32,631 bases of DNA from positions 1-32,631 of the forward strand of contig JASCIV010000200.1 in the NCBI GenBank assembly GCA_030374735.1, read 5' to 3'. Below, piece after piece: positions 9,525 to 17,869 of this stretch. The translations under genes were made by a program, and so were the position numbers. The stretch comes from Gracilaria caudata. Its lineage: Eukaryota; Rhodophyta; Florideophyceae; Gracilariales; Gracilariaceae. Below the pieces are notes generated by a model that was given only the letters and a program-made list of their open reading frames with translations, had not been told where the DNA came from and made no database searches. Every line of letters begins with the position of its first letter. Position 1 is the first letter of the stretch.

Positions 9525-11315
9525 ACGTTCTTCAAAGTGTGAATTCATTCGGCTCGTCCTGTTGTTCTCGATTGAGTGCAGATATCAAACTGTTAGGAAG
9601 CATTGATTCGCGTAAGTTCGCAGGTGAGCCCACTGATAAATACTTCAAACAACCATAGTGTCGGTGTGTACTGGGCTCCGTGGTTTCAGTTATTACGGGA
9701 GAGATCACGCACGAAGTTTTGAGAGGAAGAATGCCAAGAACCGCTTGCTGATATTGTGCGACGGGGAAAATGGTGAGCTCGAATGATGATTCGGAAGAGC
9801 ATCAGTCGTCCTCCACACATACCGCTTCGCATCGAAATCGCCCGAATCAAAATCACTCCATCGTATCGCAATTGCCTGAGGCAGAATCACGGAATCCAGA
9901 ATGGGATGTGTGGCGTCCACTCAACACAAGCGTGAGACTCACAGCAACTTAGCATTTTGTCGTTCTTCACGAGAATCGCAGGGGAGTTTGCCTCTTGATC
10001 ATGCACATGTCTCGATTACCTGCTTGGCAAGCCGTGCTGTGCTCAGTGATGAATTGGTTGAACGACGTGGGAAGACAACGAAGAACGCGGGGAGGGTGAA
10101 GCACGAGTGTGAAGGTAGAATCGCGAGTGGAAGACAGACGCAGCAAAGTGAAGCGGCGGGCGATGGATTTTGCTTCGACCCGTAAAGAGCAAGGAGACTA
10201 GCGAGATCACGGAAAGCGTTGTGTGGTCCACATTGTGCAGTCCACAACTTGTGGAACGAGTGTCAGCCTGAACAGATATGACACGTGTCTTTCGTGGCGC
10301 TTCTGTAGAAGGTACGATGCGGCTGGCGATGAGAGAGAAAACCTTCGCACCTTCGCCGATATCAACATGTCAACGAGATTGCTGGACGCGTTTGTAAGAA
10401 GTAAGCGTAGTACACGTGCACACAGAGGAGGCCACTCAATGTCGCTGCCGGTGCGGCGACTCTTGGAACAACGGAATACCGGTAGCTCGGAAGACAAATG
10501 ATCAATTCCTACGCTCTGCGCGTCCCGGATCTGCCCGCTTTTCCCATAAACTGGCAGACTTTGGTCTCCACACACAAACGAGTATGATCATCATATGATA
10601 TGATATCAGTCGGCCACTGTTCCATCTGTGGATATCTCCGGCGTACGCACCTTTTATCGATAACGTCGTACGATCTCAGGTCTGTCTACAAGCAAAAAGA
10701 TGCCTCCACCTACCCCAAGTTTTGTTTGGTACGTGCCCCTATGCATGCCCCCGGTCTGGAACGTAACTCTTACATGCTCTAGGGAAATGGGGTGCATGTC
10801 GAGTGATAACAACTGCCAGCCTGCGACCATGGGCAAGATAGGACATACAAACATAGGCACGACGGAGCACCCAAACCACTCGCGTTTGGCTCTCGCTGTG
10901 CCACCCGTTTCCAGCGAACCTTATTTTGCTTGGCTAATGCGTTCTGTCCCCGCCGTTTGCAGATTGCGCCAATGAGGAATGGGCACATGGTTCTTCAGGC
11001 GAAAGCATTGGAACTCGCTTCAGTGCACGTGACCATCTAAATAATACGAATCGTTTCCTATTTCTCTCTCACCTCAACAGTAAGTGATGTGACCAGTTCC
11101 CCGTGCTCTCGTTGGATGAGGAAGTGGAGGGAGTACAGTTACAACAAGTCCCGCCACACTTACAGCAGCGAATTGTCCACAGGAGAACGTCAGAAGAGGA
11201 CGTTCCAACACTCATGTTTCGGATCCAGGAAGTTGTTCCAAGTCGAAAAAACGATGAGTTGCGTCAAAGCTGCGTTGTTCCACCAGCCAGCTATCCTGCG
11301 GCCTTGCGCAAAAGA

Positions 11316-11323
11316 TATAAAAG
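11316..11323 (+). promoter_or_regulatory. TATA box upstream of the copy-2 small ORF
   Basis: TATAAAAG followed by ACGC stands about 95 bases before the ATG at 11410 and 45 bases before the upstream ATG at 11361. This is the most canonical of the three matching blocks. A transcription start roughly 30 bases downstream would include both ATGs. Confidence 0.5.
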
Positions 11324-11360
11324 ACGCGTGCCTTCGCTCAGTCTCCCATCGATCATCACG

Positions 11361-11660
11361 ATGGTGTTCACCGCTTCGGCAGTGAGCAGGCCGCCATCCG
11401 TCTATCATCATGAGCACACACACAACCTCATTACAAGCCGCCGACGCTGTATCGCACCCAGCCTCTTCCTCATCTCCGTCCAACTTCTCGCAGCATCGTA
11501 CACCCCCGCAGCTCACCTCGCAAGAGAGCACCGTCGTTGTTGCTCCACTCGCTCCATGTGCTCCTCGCCGCCGTCTCCGACAGGTTGCTCCGCCTCCCGC
11601 TTTCTGGCTGCCGCCGTCTATACATCAGCAGCACTCTCAAGAGCACTGATGGTGTGGTGA
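11361..11660 (+). other. Overlapping upstream ORF, copy 2
   Basis: A 99-codon frame starts 49 bases before the 79-codon ORF and reads through it in another frame, ending 11 bases after it. The opening MVFTASAVSRPPSVYHHEH resembles copies 1 and 4. Because it overlaps a conserved frame, its own similarity may be passive. An upstream ORF with leaky scanning to the second ATG is possible. Confidence 0.35.
11410..11649 (+). CDS. 79-residue Pro/Ser/Gln-rich small protein, copy 2
   Basis: This is a gap-free homologue of the ORFs at 2574-2813 and 16819-17058 (minus), again exactly 79 codons. The Ser-rich N-terminal third varies. HRTPPQL.SQ and the C-terminal half (APCAPRR, VAPPPAFWLPPSIHQQH) are kept almost unchanged. 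It has no signal peptide, one cysteine, and many Pro, Ser, Gln and His residues, so it is probably unstructured in part. The copy has the best TATA box and is the likeliest of the three to be expressed. Function unknown; I recognise no known domain. Confidence 0.6.
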   Translation: MSTHTTSLQAADAVSHPASSSSPSNFSQHRTPPQLTSQESTVVVAPLAPCAPRRRLRQVAPPPAFWLPPSIHQQHSQEH

Positions 11661-11963
11661 GCCCGAGCACTTCCGTTCTCGTGATATGCAGTGCGTTCTA
11701 TTCCAATCGTTTGCATGTTCCTGTTGTCTCCTTTGGTACAGTGCGACTTGCCAGTTTTTGGCAATCCTCGCCTTGGTCTCTGTTTGTGGACATCGGAGTA
11801 GCAGTTGGCTTGCCGTCTTGCAGCAGTGCGTTCGTAATTTAATCGGTTCATTATGTTAATCTGTACTCTCTGCCTTATAAATGCGAAGCTCCAGTGATGA
11901 TGGCAGTATGACTGCAATGGGGGAAAAGCTTTGCTCTCGTAAGAGTTCAAGATACGAAATAAA

Positions 11964-12269
11964 TCAGAATCTCGCCAACACAGCGTACTTCCCGTGAAAC
12001 ACTGTCGCATCACCAAAGCTGGACACCACCAGCATCTTCAGAAATCCGCTCCTGTCCATCTTCAGCATGTAGCCAGTTTCCAGATGTAGCCCTGGGCCTG
12101 GACTCGGCTCCCTATGAAAGCCGACGAAGAGCATTTCTTGTAGAAAGAGACTCATCGTTTGTTCGTCTAAGAAAGCTGTTGGTTGTGACGAGCCGTCGAG
12201 AAAGAACAGCAAACATGCTTGTTTGGCGTGAAGACGACCGCTGTAAAAACAATAAAGACCCCTCCCCAC
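11964..12269 (-). CDS. Possible 101-residue ORF at the 3' end of unit 2
   Basis: This minus-strand frame has a plausible composition, and the stretch from residue 39 (MSLFLQEMLF) aligns at DNA level with 3248-3060 of unit 1. In unit 1 the same frame is broken by a TGA after about 29 codons, so if it was a gene, unit 1 holds a pseudogene. The first 11 or so codons come from the MITE at 12236-12338, which also provides a pyrimidine-rich TTTTTACAG that could act as a 3' splice site. The real start could therefore be the inner ATG at 12155 or an upstream exon. No known domain. Confidence 0.3.
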   Translation of the reverse strand: MGRGLYCFYSGRLHAKQACLLFFLDGSSQPTAFLDEQTMSLFLQEMLFVGFHREPSPGPGLHLETGYMLKMDRSGFLKMLVVSSFGDATVFHGKYAVLARF

Positions 12270-12338
12270 GAGAGGGGTCTTAAAAACAATTAAGGCCCTC
12301 TCTCGTGATATGATGTTTTAATTGTTTTTACAGGGGTC
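12236..12338. mobile_element. MITE-like element with 18-base terminal inverted repeats
   Basis: Left end gaccgctgtaaaaacaat (12236-12253) and right end attgtttttacaggggtc (12321-12338) are inverted repeats matching at 17 of 18 bases. The interior holds further nested palindromes: gacccct..aggggtc, and cacgagagggg against ccctctctcgtg. So the 103-base element can fold on itself almost completely. I see no clear target-site duplication. It stands just beyond the 3' end of repeat unit 2. Confidence 0.6.
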
Positions 12339-12339
12339 A

Positions 12340-12837
12340 TTCTCTCCGTATGGATGAGCTGCTGTCAATCTTGGATCGAGAAGACAACCTATTTCTGCGC
12401 GAAGGCGTCATTTGCATACTTTCTCTAAATTTTTTAAAGTGCGGAGTCTCAGGGGATCACATTTTTGTGGTACGCAAACCTACCCTTCGTACGTAGATTT
12501 ATGTTCACAAGATGCGCGTGGTGCACGTTTATCTGGTTTCCGTTCGAGCACTCTTGTAGCCCTGATATATCTCACAGTGCAAAAAGATAATTTGTCGATA
12601 AACCTTTTTTTGGTTTGGGTTCAGCTATTTTAGCGGCTGCCAAAACGTATTTGAGAGGTTTTCAGGACAGGTAGATATTACCAATATCTCCAGCGCCCAG
12701 TTTTGTGATTTTCAGGCAAAGGTTTGGATAAAATTTAATGACTGACAGAGGCACTGTCAGTGGAGGTGGTTTACAGAGACGCTTCTCGAGGTGCGGGTAG
12801 CCAGTTCGCCACCTGCCACGTCACTATTCGGTTGCAT
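12340..12837. other. Spacer, nothing supported
   Basis: A 73-codon plus-strand ORF (12412-12633) has no motif and looks fortuitous. No repeat or signal stands out. Confidence 0.3.
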
Positions 12838-12843
12838 TGCCAA

Positions 12844-12907
12844 ATTGGCAGCGCTTCATTGGCAGCGGCTGCATTGGCAACGGTTGCATTGGCAGATTCC
12901 AACCAAT
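12844..12907. promoter_or_regulatory. Array of CCAAT boxes (ATTGGCA tandem repeat)
   Basis: ATTGG, the reverse of CCAAT, occurs at 12844, 12858, 12873 and 12888, at a 14-15 base period within a tandem unit like attggcagcggctgc. A forward CCAAT follows at 12903. CCAAT boxes bind the NF-Y complex in eukaryotes. The array lies 380 bases before the ATG at 13291, and I infer a regulatory role for that gene. Confidence 0.45.
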
Positions 12908-13290
12908 AAGCGCGTCCGGATGGTCTGTGGGAGGACGAAGTACGACGTTATCATGCAGCGTGGATTCAAGTGCTCTCCCGTAATTCAGCTCAATGCAATG
13001 ATTTTATCACTGAGAAAGCGTTAGCGGCCGTGTCAGGCAACACAGATGAGCAGGAAATTTTACATTCAGCGTTGCTCGTTCACATCAGTTCAGTCCACGA
13101 CACTGTGAGCAACAGCAACAACCTCCACTGTGTCAGTCACAACCGCCACTTCAACCCTCCCTCACCATCTCAACTGCTTTACTCCACCCTCTTTTGCCGT
13201 TCTCCTTGCTCCACTGTTCACCTGCCTCCCTCCGCGTTACCACTCCATCCATCCATTCTCTGCTCTCCTTTCGATTGCCACTCCGCCAGC

Positions 13291-13710
13291 ATGGAAAACA
13301 ACAGCAGAATGTGCAACGCCTCCACGACGGGACGAAGGATTCAGTCCACGTTTTCTGGAAAACGCAAACAGCCAGAGGAATCCCAACGTTCCCCATTGCG
13401 TTCCCCTGTCAATCGTTCATCTCTCAGCGAACCCCATTCCAAGAAACCGAGAACTAGACGATGGGGTTCCTCGCGAGAAATCACCAAGATCGAAGGCCTA
13501 CAGAATCTTTCGATCCCCCTTATTATGAAAGAAATAGGATATCCGGACTTAGCTCGTCCAGGTGACATCTACTCGAAAAGGGGCAGGCGCTGGGGAGATT
13601 TCTGGACGCCAGCGGTCAATGCGGCGAATAAGTGCCGACCTTCTGGCAAGTTTCGTTCAACCGCACCCCCGCGACGGAAACGTGTCGTGTACGATCTGGA
13701 CGATGTGTAA
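13291..13710 (+). CDS. Basic 139-residue protein, unknown function, probably nuclear
   Basis: The open frame extends upstream to 12970, but bases 13140-13290 are pyrimidine-rich and look like 5' leader. I therefore chose the ATG at 13291, where the composition becomes protein-like. Residues 1-60 are Ser/Arg/Lys/Pro-rich, with a basic KKPRTRR cluster that could be a nuclear localisation signal. The part from about residue 65 (ITKIEGLQNLSIPLIMKEIGYPDL) is more regular and could fold. The end PPRRKRVVYDLDDV has a basic patch and an acidic tail. I recognise no domain. A CCAAT array lies upstream and repeat unit 3 begins about 70 bases after the stop. Confidence 0.55.
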   Translation: MENNSRMCNASTTGRRIQSTFSGKRKQPEESQRSPLRSPVNRSSLSEPHSKKPRTRRWGSSREITKIEGLQNLSIPLIMKEIGYPDLARPGDIYSKRGRRWGDFWTPAVNAANKCRPSGKFRSTAPPRRKRVVYDLDDV

Positions 13711-13779
13711 AGAAGCTGAGTATCTAGTAGGAATACTGGATGGAAGCTTCTTTGCAGCGCGTTTCGCCAGGGAATGATG

Positions 13780-15100
13780 TGCAGATGCACCGCGGAGAAA
13801 CGAAGTGGAAAACTTTCAAGAACGGAACAGCTAGTAGAAGAGGCAGAGGAAGAACCAGAAACAAATCTGTAACACTGAGACGGATTGGAAGCAAATGGAT
13901 AGTGAGCGAGGAAAAGGTCGGAGTGGGCGGTAGCAAGAAGCTGCACGATATTCTCTGCCGCACACAACCTTCAATGCTGTCGAGCTCAACAACAACAAGC
14001 ACTCTTCTAAGATTTCTGGTTTGCACTCGTGTAGTGCATGGGAAGTGCAGCCCCTAGAAGCTCGACCGCTGAATCATAACCATGTCCATTTTCCACTCAT
14101 TTCGGCAATAAAGGTTCGCCTTCATTCGGTTATTCTTGTTCCTCTTGAGCGAGTACGGCTATCCAAACTGTTAGAGAACATGAATCATGCAATGTTGAAT
14201 CAGCTTATAATTCTTCAAACGTTGGGTACTTTCGGCGTGTATTGGACTCCGGGCTCCGTGGTCTCGACGTATGCGGGGCCGATCATCGACCAGCTCTTGA
14301 GGGGAAGAATGCAAAGAGCCGCAAGTAGAGTTTGTTTGACGTGCGAAACAGTGAGGATTCGTGGCTGTAATAATGAGTTAGAACAGTATCACCCATCCTC
14401 ATCGCGTACCACAAGACATTTGATCCGAAACATTTGGTACCCATCCCATGGTGCGCCTCGTGTTGGAATGCGCGCGGGAGAATCACGGAAACGCACAGGG
14501 GATGAATTGTGTTCTTCGAACTCAAAACATGCACGAGACTCACCGCAACTCGGCTCATCTCCTTCCTTTCCAGTGTGCTCATTCCGATTGTGAAACGTTA
14601 CTTTGAATGCCGTGGTGAAAACAGAGCGCGTGTGCTTGGGCTGGTTTTGAAAGTGTGTCACACGAATGACGGCCACTGGAACTGGAGGGAGTTTGCCTTA
14701 CCTCGAATGTATACCTGACCCGATTACATTGTTCGCTTGCGACGCTGTACTTGGCGACGAACTTCGGTTGAGCGACGTCGGGAGACGATAAAGCACGCCG
14801 TGAGGAAAAGAAAAGTACGGATGTAAAGAAGAATCGGAGGCAGATCGATGCAGGGAGGTGAAGCAGGGGGGCAGAGACGGACTTCGATTCGACGCATGAC
14901 GAGCAATGGGGCGCGCGAGATCACAGAAAGGATGTGTGGAAATGCGTGTCGAGAGAAGAACAGATGCACCACGTGGAAGGCGTGGCTCCTCTGTAGAAGG
15001 TACGAGGAGATAGAGACGCGCCCTTCACACCTTCGCAGGGAGATTGCTGGACGCGTGGATACCGTGCATGAGCTACACACGTCGTCTACTATAACAGAAA
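13780..15100. repeat. Large repeated unit, copy 3 (partial)
   Basis: This aligns with about 520-1790 of copy 1 and 9180-10400 of copy 2, in the same orientation. It includes the blocks near gccgcacacaacctt, ggattcgtggctg..aatgagttagaa, and ctgtagaaggtacga at 14991-15005. Homology stops near 15080, before the part carrying the 79-codon ORF. That missing part may be the inverted fragment at 16676-17225. The 190-codon ORF at 14021-14593 inside it is broken in both other copies and is not called. Confidence 0.6.
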
Positions 15101-15249
15101 CCCGGTAAAAAACTCTTTCGAGTGAACGGACGCCATTTGAATTTCAAACTTCGAAAAATCAAGTCACAAAATTGTTATTTAAATAGATATCGTAAACCTT
15201 TGATATTTGAAATTTTAAGTATTTCACTTTTCAAATCGCCTGCTCTTGA

Positions 15250-15718
15250 GCAAAGGGGCTTGAGCTGAAGCGCGCCAAAACGCGGCCATGTATCTTTAGC
15301 TCATCATTGCCATTGCGTATCTGCTTTTCCAGCAATGGGCTGAGCAAGATTGCTCTTCCATCCGATAATGGCGAAGAACTCTTCGAAGAGTGCATTTGCG
15401 TTTTGTGCATATTGTCGAACCGTACTAATCCTTCATCGACAAACACAAAGCTGGGAGGAAACAAAAGCGCCTTAGGTTTAAATTGTTTGAGGTACTTTAT
15501 TTTGGTCAACAATGTGCAGACTGCTCTCTGTGCCGCAGATCTTTTCTAAGAGGACAGGTTGTGCAACAGACGGAAGTGTAGGAAACGACAAGATGCGTCG
15601 AAAACTCATGACGGCAAGGGGTGCCATTTGGGTTCCGGCGAGAAAATCCAAGACACAACGTTTCTTGACACCGGTGGAAGCAAATAGTTGGCAATTTGGT
15701 GGCCAACGTAAAAAATAA
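15250..15718. other. Coding-like segment, strand and exon structure unresolved
   Basis: Open frames exist on both strands. On plus, 15250-15549 is open without an ATG, and 15512-15718 opens with ATG and ends in a basic tail. The two could be joined in phase by a GT-AG pair at about 15493-15520, an intron of only 28 bases. On minus, 93 codons at 15231-15512 follow a pyrimidine-rich CCTCTTAG that could be a splice acceptor, and a 154-codon frame ends at 15506. Each reading gives a plausible amino-acid composition, and in-phase antisense frames often mimic each other. I recognise no family on either strand. Confidence 0.3.
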
Positions 15719-15970
15719 ACTTCGCTTAAAACTGTTCTCGAGTATGCATACGCCGTTTCTGAGACTAGACGTATTCATACTCACGGGGCATGGGGTGTGA
15801 GGGATCCCGGTACTGGGATTCTTTTTTCGCCCACTTGCAGATGTAAAAACATACGCAGGCAGGAGAAGATGATGATAACAAGACGTTGGAAGCGGCCGTG
15901 CATAGCTGGCTCTTCTTCTTTCCACGTTTCTAAAAGTAAAGACACGAAAGAAGGCGACGCAGATCGTCAC
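15506..15970 (-). CDS. Possible 154-codon ORF, unknown
   Basis: This minus-strand frame is open for 154 codons but begins at ATG only in a pyrimidine-rich stretch (15970-15930, ending TTTACTTTTAG) that looks like an intron end. An upstream frame at 16155-15967 could splice into it in phase. The C-terminal half is rich in Cys and His, but I cannot match a zinc-finger spacing. A competing plus-strand ORF (15797-16180) starts with GTG and is no better supported. Confidence 0.25.
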   Translation of the reverse strand: MTICVAFFRVFTFRNVERRRASYARPLPTSCYHHLLLPAYVFTSASGRKKNPSTGIPHTPCPVSMNTSSLRNGVCILENSFKRSLFFTLATKLPTICFHRCQETLCLGFSRRNPNGTPCRHEFSTHLVVSYTSVCCTTCPLRKDLRHREQSAHC

Positions 15971-16310
15971 GATTCTCGAAGCACAGCACGACTGCGTGCC
16001 AATGAAAAGCCCGCGGTTTGGTTGGAAACGCCTTTAAATTTACATTTTCGGCGCAGCAATGCACACGCCAAGTTGTCGCGCCAAGTTAAGGTTCGATGTT
16101 TCAACTTCCGCATAACAAATGGTTTTTGGCAGCTCGTTAACCTCGTGGATTTCATATGTCCAGGCTATTGCATTGCTTGAGGTCTGCAAAGCAATCTGTC
16201 CTCGTAGTATCTCACGAAATCATCTTTGAAATTCAAAGCGATAAAATGCTAGGGAGCTGTACGATCAGCCAGAATGGCATGGCGCGTCACAATGTCATCC
16301 CGTATTTTTC

Positions 16311-16625
16311 ATGATTTCCTGGAGAAACACGTCTGTCTTTTTGATTCCCAAGCCGAAAGAAACTCATCACCATCATTTTGCTGTTGTATTCGAAGCACTG
16401 CAGATTCTCCAGCATATTCGACGCTCTGATGCAGCTCTCTCAGCCGAATTAAACGATATCAATACCCGGCTTTGGACAAGAGAAATTCTTTCCCTGCTTC
16501 GGTGTGGTAATCGATTCAAGAAACAGGACCAAAACTTGCTTTACGTCGCAGGACTTCCAGCTTTGGTGGGGCGACATTCTTTCATGGAAAGTCGACTGTG
16601 TCGGCCCTATTTATTTCGTTTCTAG
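16311..16625 (+). CDS. Possible 104-residue protein, unknown
   Basis: The ORF starts with ATG. It has a helical, protein-like middle (VFEALQILQHIRR, then ELNDINTRLWTREILSLL) and a His run near residues 19-22. There is no signal peptide, domain or homologue in this window. It may be an exon or remnant of a longer gene. It converges on the inverted unit fragment at 16676. Confidence 0.35.
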   Translation: MISWRNTSVFLIPKPKETHHHHFAVVFEALQILQHIRRSDAALSAELNDINTRLWTREILSLLRCGNRFKKQDQNLLYVAGLPALVGRHSFMESRLCRPYLFRF

Positions 16626-16818
16626 AATTCGTACATGAGCAAAGTGTTCACCGCCTTGTAACAGTACGGCCACCATTATTGGGTATATGCATTTGGGAGC
16701 GGGTGTATGTAATAGATATTAAGTACAGAACGAAGTGACTTAATTATAGTAACAAGGAAGACTACAGGACCATGCAAAGGATTGAGAGACGGAGAAGAAC
16801 GCAGTTCATTTTGCAAAA

Positions 16819-17058
16819 TCAGTGCGGTTCGATATGCTGCTGGTGTATAGACGGCGGCAGCAAGAAAGCAGGAGGCACGGCAACTTGTTGGAGAGCGCGG
16901 CGGGGCGCACAAGGTGCTCGCGGGACATGACCTGCAGTATTCCGCTGCGAGATGAGCTCCGGGGGAGTACGATGTGACGATGAGTTCGACTGAGATGCAC
17001 TTGGGCGTGGTTGCGATGCAGGGTCGGAGGCCGGCGATGATGCTGCACCGGTGTTCAT
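16819..17058 (-). CDS. 79-residue Pro/Ser/Gln-rich small protein, copy 3 of the family
   Basis: Again exactly 79 codons and gap-free against the two plus-strand copies. Kept features are HRTPPEL.SQ, APCAPRR, and PPAF.LPPSIHQQH near the end. The Trp before LPPS in the other copies is Leu here. The frame survives in this copy although the surrounding unit is only a 550-base inverted fragment, which argues for selection or for recent movement. The antisense frame, open in the other two copies, carries a stop here, so the sense frame is the better reading. Its TATA block has decayed to CTTAAAAG. Confidence 0.55.
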   Translation of the reverse strand: MNTGAASSPASDPASQPRPSASQSNSSSHRTPPELISQRNTAGHVPRAPCAPRRALQQVAVPPAFLLPPSIHQQHIEPH

Positions 17059-17107
17059 GGTGATAGACGGGTGGTACGCTAGTCCCTGCCGAGGATGTGA
17101 ACACCAT
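16858..17107 (-). other. Overlapping upstream ORF, copy 4
   Basis: The ATG at 17107 lies 49 bases before the 79-codon ORF, as in the other copies. Its frame stays open through the small ORF and beyond it, to about 16676; the coordinates here cover only the overlap. It opens MVFTSSAGT..PPVYHHEH. Same interpretation as for the other upstream ORFs. Confidence 0.3.
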
Positions 17108-17255
17108 TGTGATCATTAACGTAAGATCATACGACGGAGTGCGTCTTTTAAGCAGGGTATGCGATGGGAGAAGTGGGCTTTTCCTGAACCGATTGGATAT
17201 GCTTTTTATCGAATTCCTCATAGTCTTTGAACATCAGAGAAGAAATTGTGAAGTA

Positions 17256-17558
17256 CTACGCGGATGATTGCTGTGCAGACCCCAAGCAATTCGATAGCTT
17301 GTAGATGTGACACGCAATAGGTTTATACCCACCAGCGAACCATTTCTTTCGCGAAAGCTGAAGCATTGCCATATCATGGCGCGGGAACATGGCCTGGCTG
17401 TAGTCGAAAGAATTTTTACAGCAATGGCATTGTTGCGAAGGTAATATCCCAGTTGTATGACAATGTACCAATAGACCTAGTTCACTATTTATTAGTTTCT
17501 TCTTGGGTACTTTGACGTTAGAATTTACTAGCTCGTATAGAGATACACGAGTAATCAA
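17256..17558 (-). CDS. Possible exon or remnant, 100 codons, unknown
   Basis: The open frame starts with a non-ATG codon, so it could be an internal exon. Composition is protein-like with a Cys/His cluster (QQCHCC near residues 42-47), but I cannot assign a zinc-binding family. It runs towards, and stops just short of, the inverted unit fragment. Confidence 0.25.
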   Translation of the reverse strand: MITRVSLYELVNSNVKVPKKKLINSELGLLVHCHTTGILPSQQCHCCKNSFDYSQAMFPRHDMAMLQLSRKKWFAGGYKPIACHIYKLSNCLGSAQQSSA

Positions 17559-17802
17559 TATATTTCTTGTAACTGAACGAAAAGTAAGACGTGCGTCATT
17601 GTTTGACAGTTTCTCGTCAAACTCTCTGTTCCGTACGTGTAGACAATGTATTGTGGTGTTGAGTGTTACGCAAGTTCTTCCTCAACTCGACATGTATTAG
17701 CCCTTTTTAAAATAAGGATTTTGGGTCTTAGAGCCGAACCCTTGATTCCAGGTGGTTTCTACATTTTGAAGGTCAAACGCTTATCGCGTGTACATGTGCG
17801 GC

Positions 17803-17855
17803 AAAGATGGGCTGACACGATGCACGCTTTTCGAGTGCATCGTCAGCCCATCTTT
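17803..17855. repeat. Long hairpin with two-base bulge
   Basis: The left arm 17803-17825 and right arm 17835-17855 pair over 21 base pairs, broken only by an extra ca in the left arm, around the 9-base loop gcttttcga. The shape resembles a small-RNA precursor or the remains of a palindromic element. No gene lies within 200 bases. Confidence 0.6.
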
Positions 17856-17869
17856 CACACAGCATAGAA

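Larger units (their letters stand above)
7540..12180. repeat. Large repeated unit, copy 2
   Basis: This is a second, longer copy of the unit at 175-3265, in the same orientation. Homology runs from the catttcttcttctg start, resumes near 9125 (agtgggacag..gaaagagaaacg) and continues through 9300-9960, 10010-10400, 10800-11000 and 11090-12165. The extra 1.2 kb at about 7930-9110 contains the 236-codon gene on the minus strand. Identity by eye is moderate with many indels, so the duplication is old. The 79-codon ORF is the only frame I found kept intact and at equal length. The block cttctgtagaaggtacga at 10300-10317 matches copies 1 and 3. Confidence 0.65.
16676..17225 (-). repeat. Inverted fragment of the repeat unit (copy 4)
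   Basis: Read on the minus strand, this matches 2440-2890 and 11290-11740. It includes the AAAAGACGC promoter block (17149-17141), the upstream ATG at 17107, the 79-codon ORF, and the downstream tctcaatcctttgcatggtcctg, the counterpart of ccaatcgtttgcatgttcctg. It may be the 3' part of copy 3 displaced by an inversion, since copy 3 ends just before this part. Confidence 0.65.

Noticed and set aside
14021..14593. 190-codon plus-strand ORF in unit 3
   Set aside because: The matching DNA in units 1 and 2 has stops and indels in this frame.
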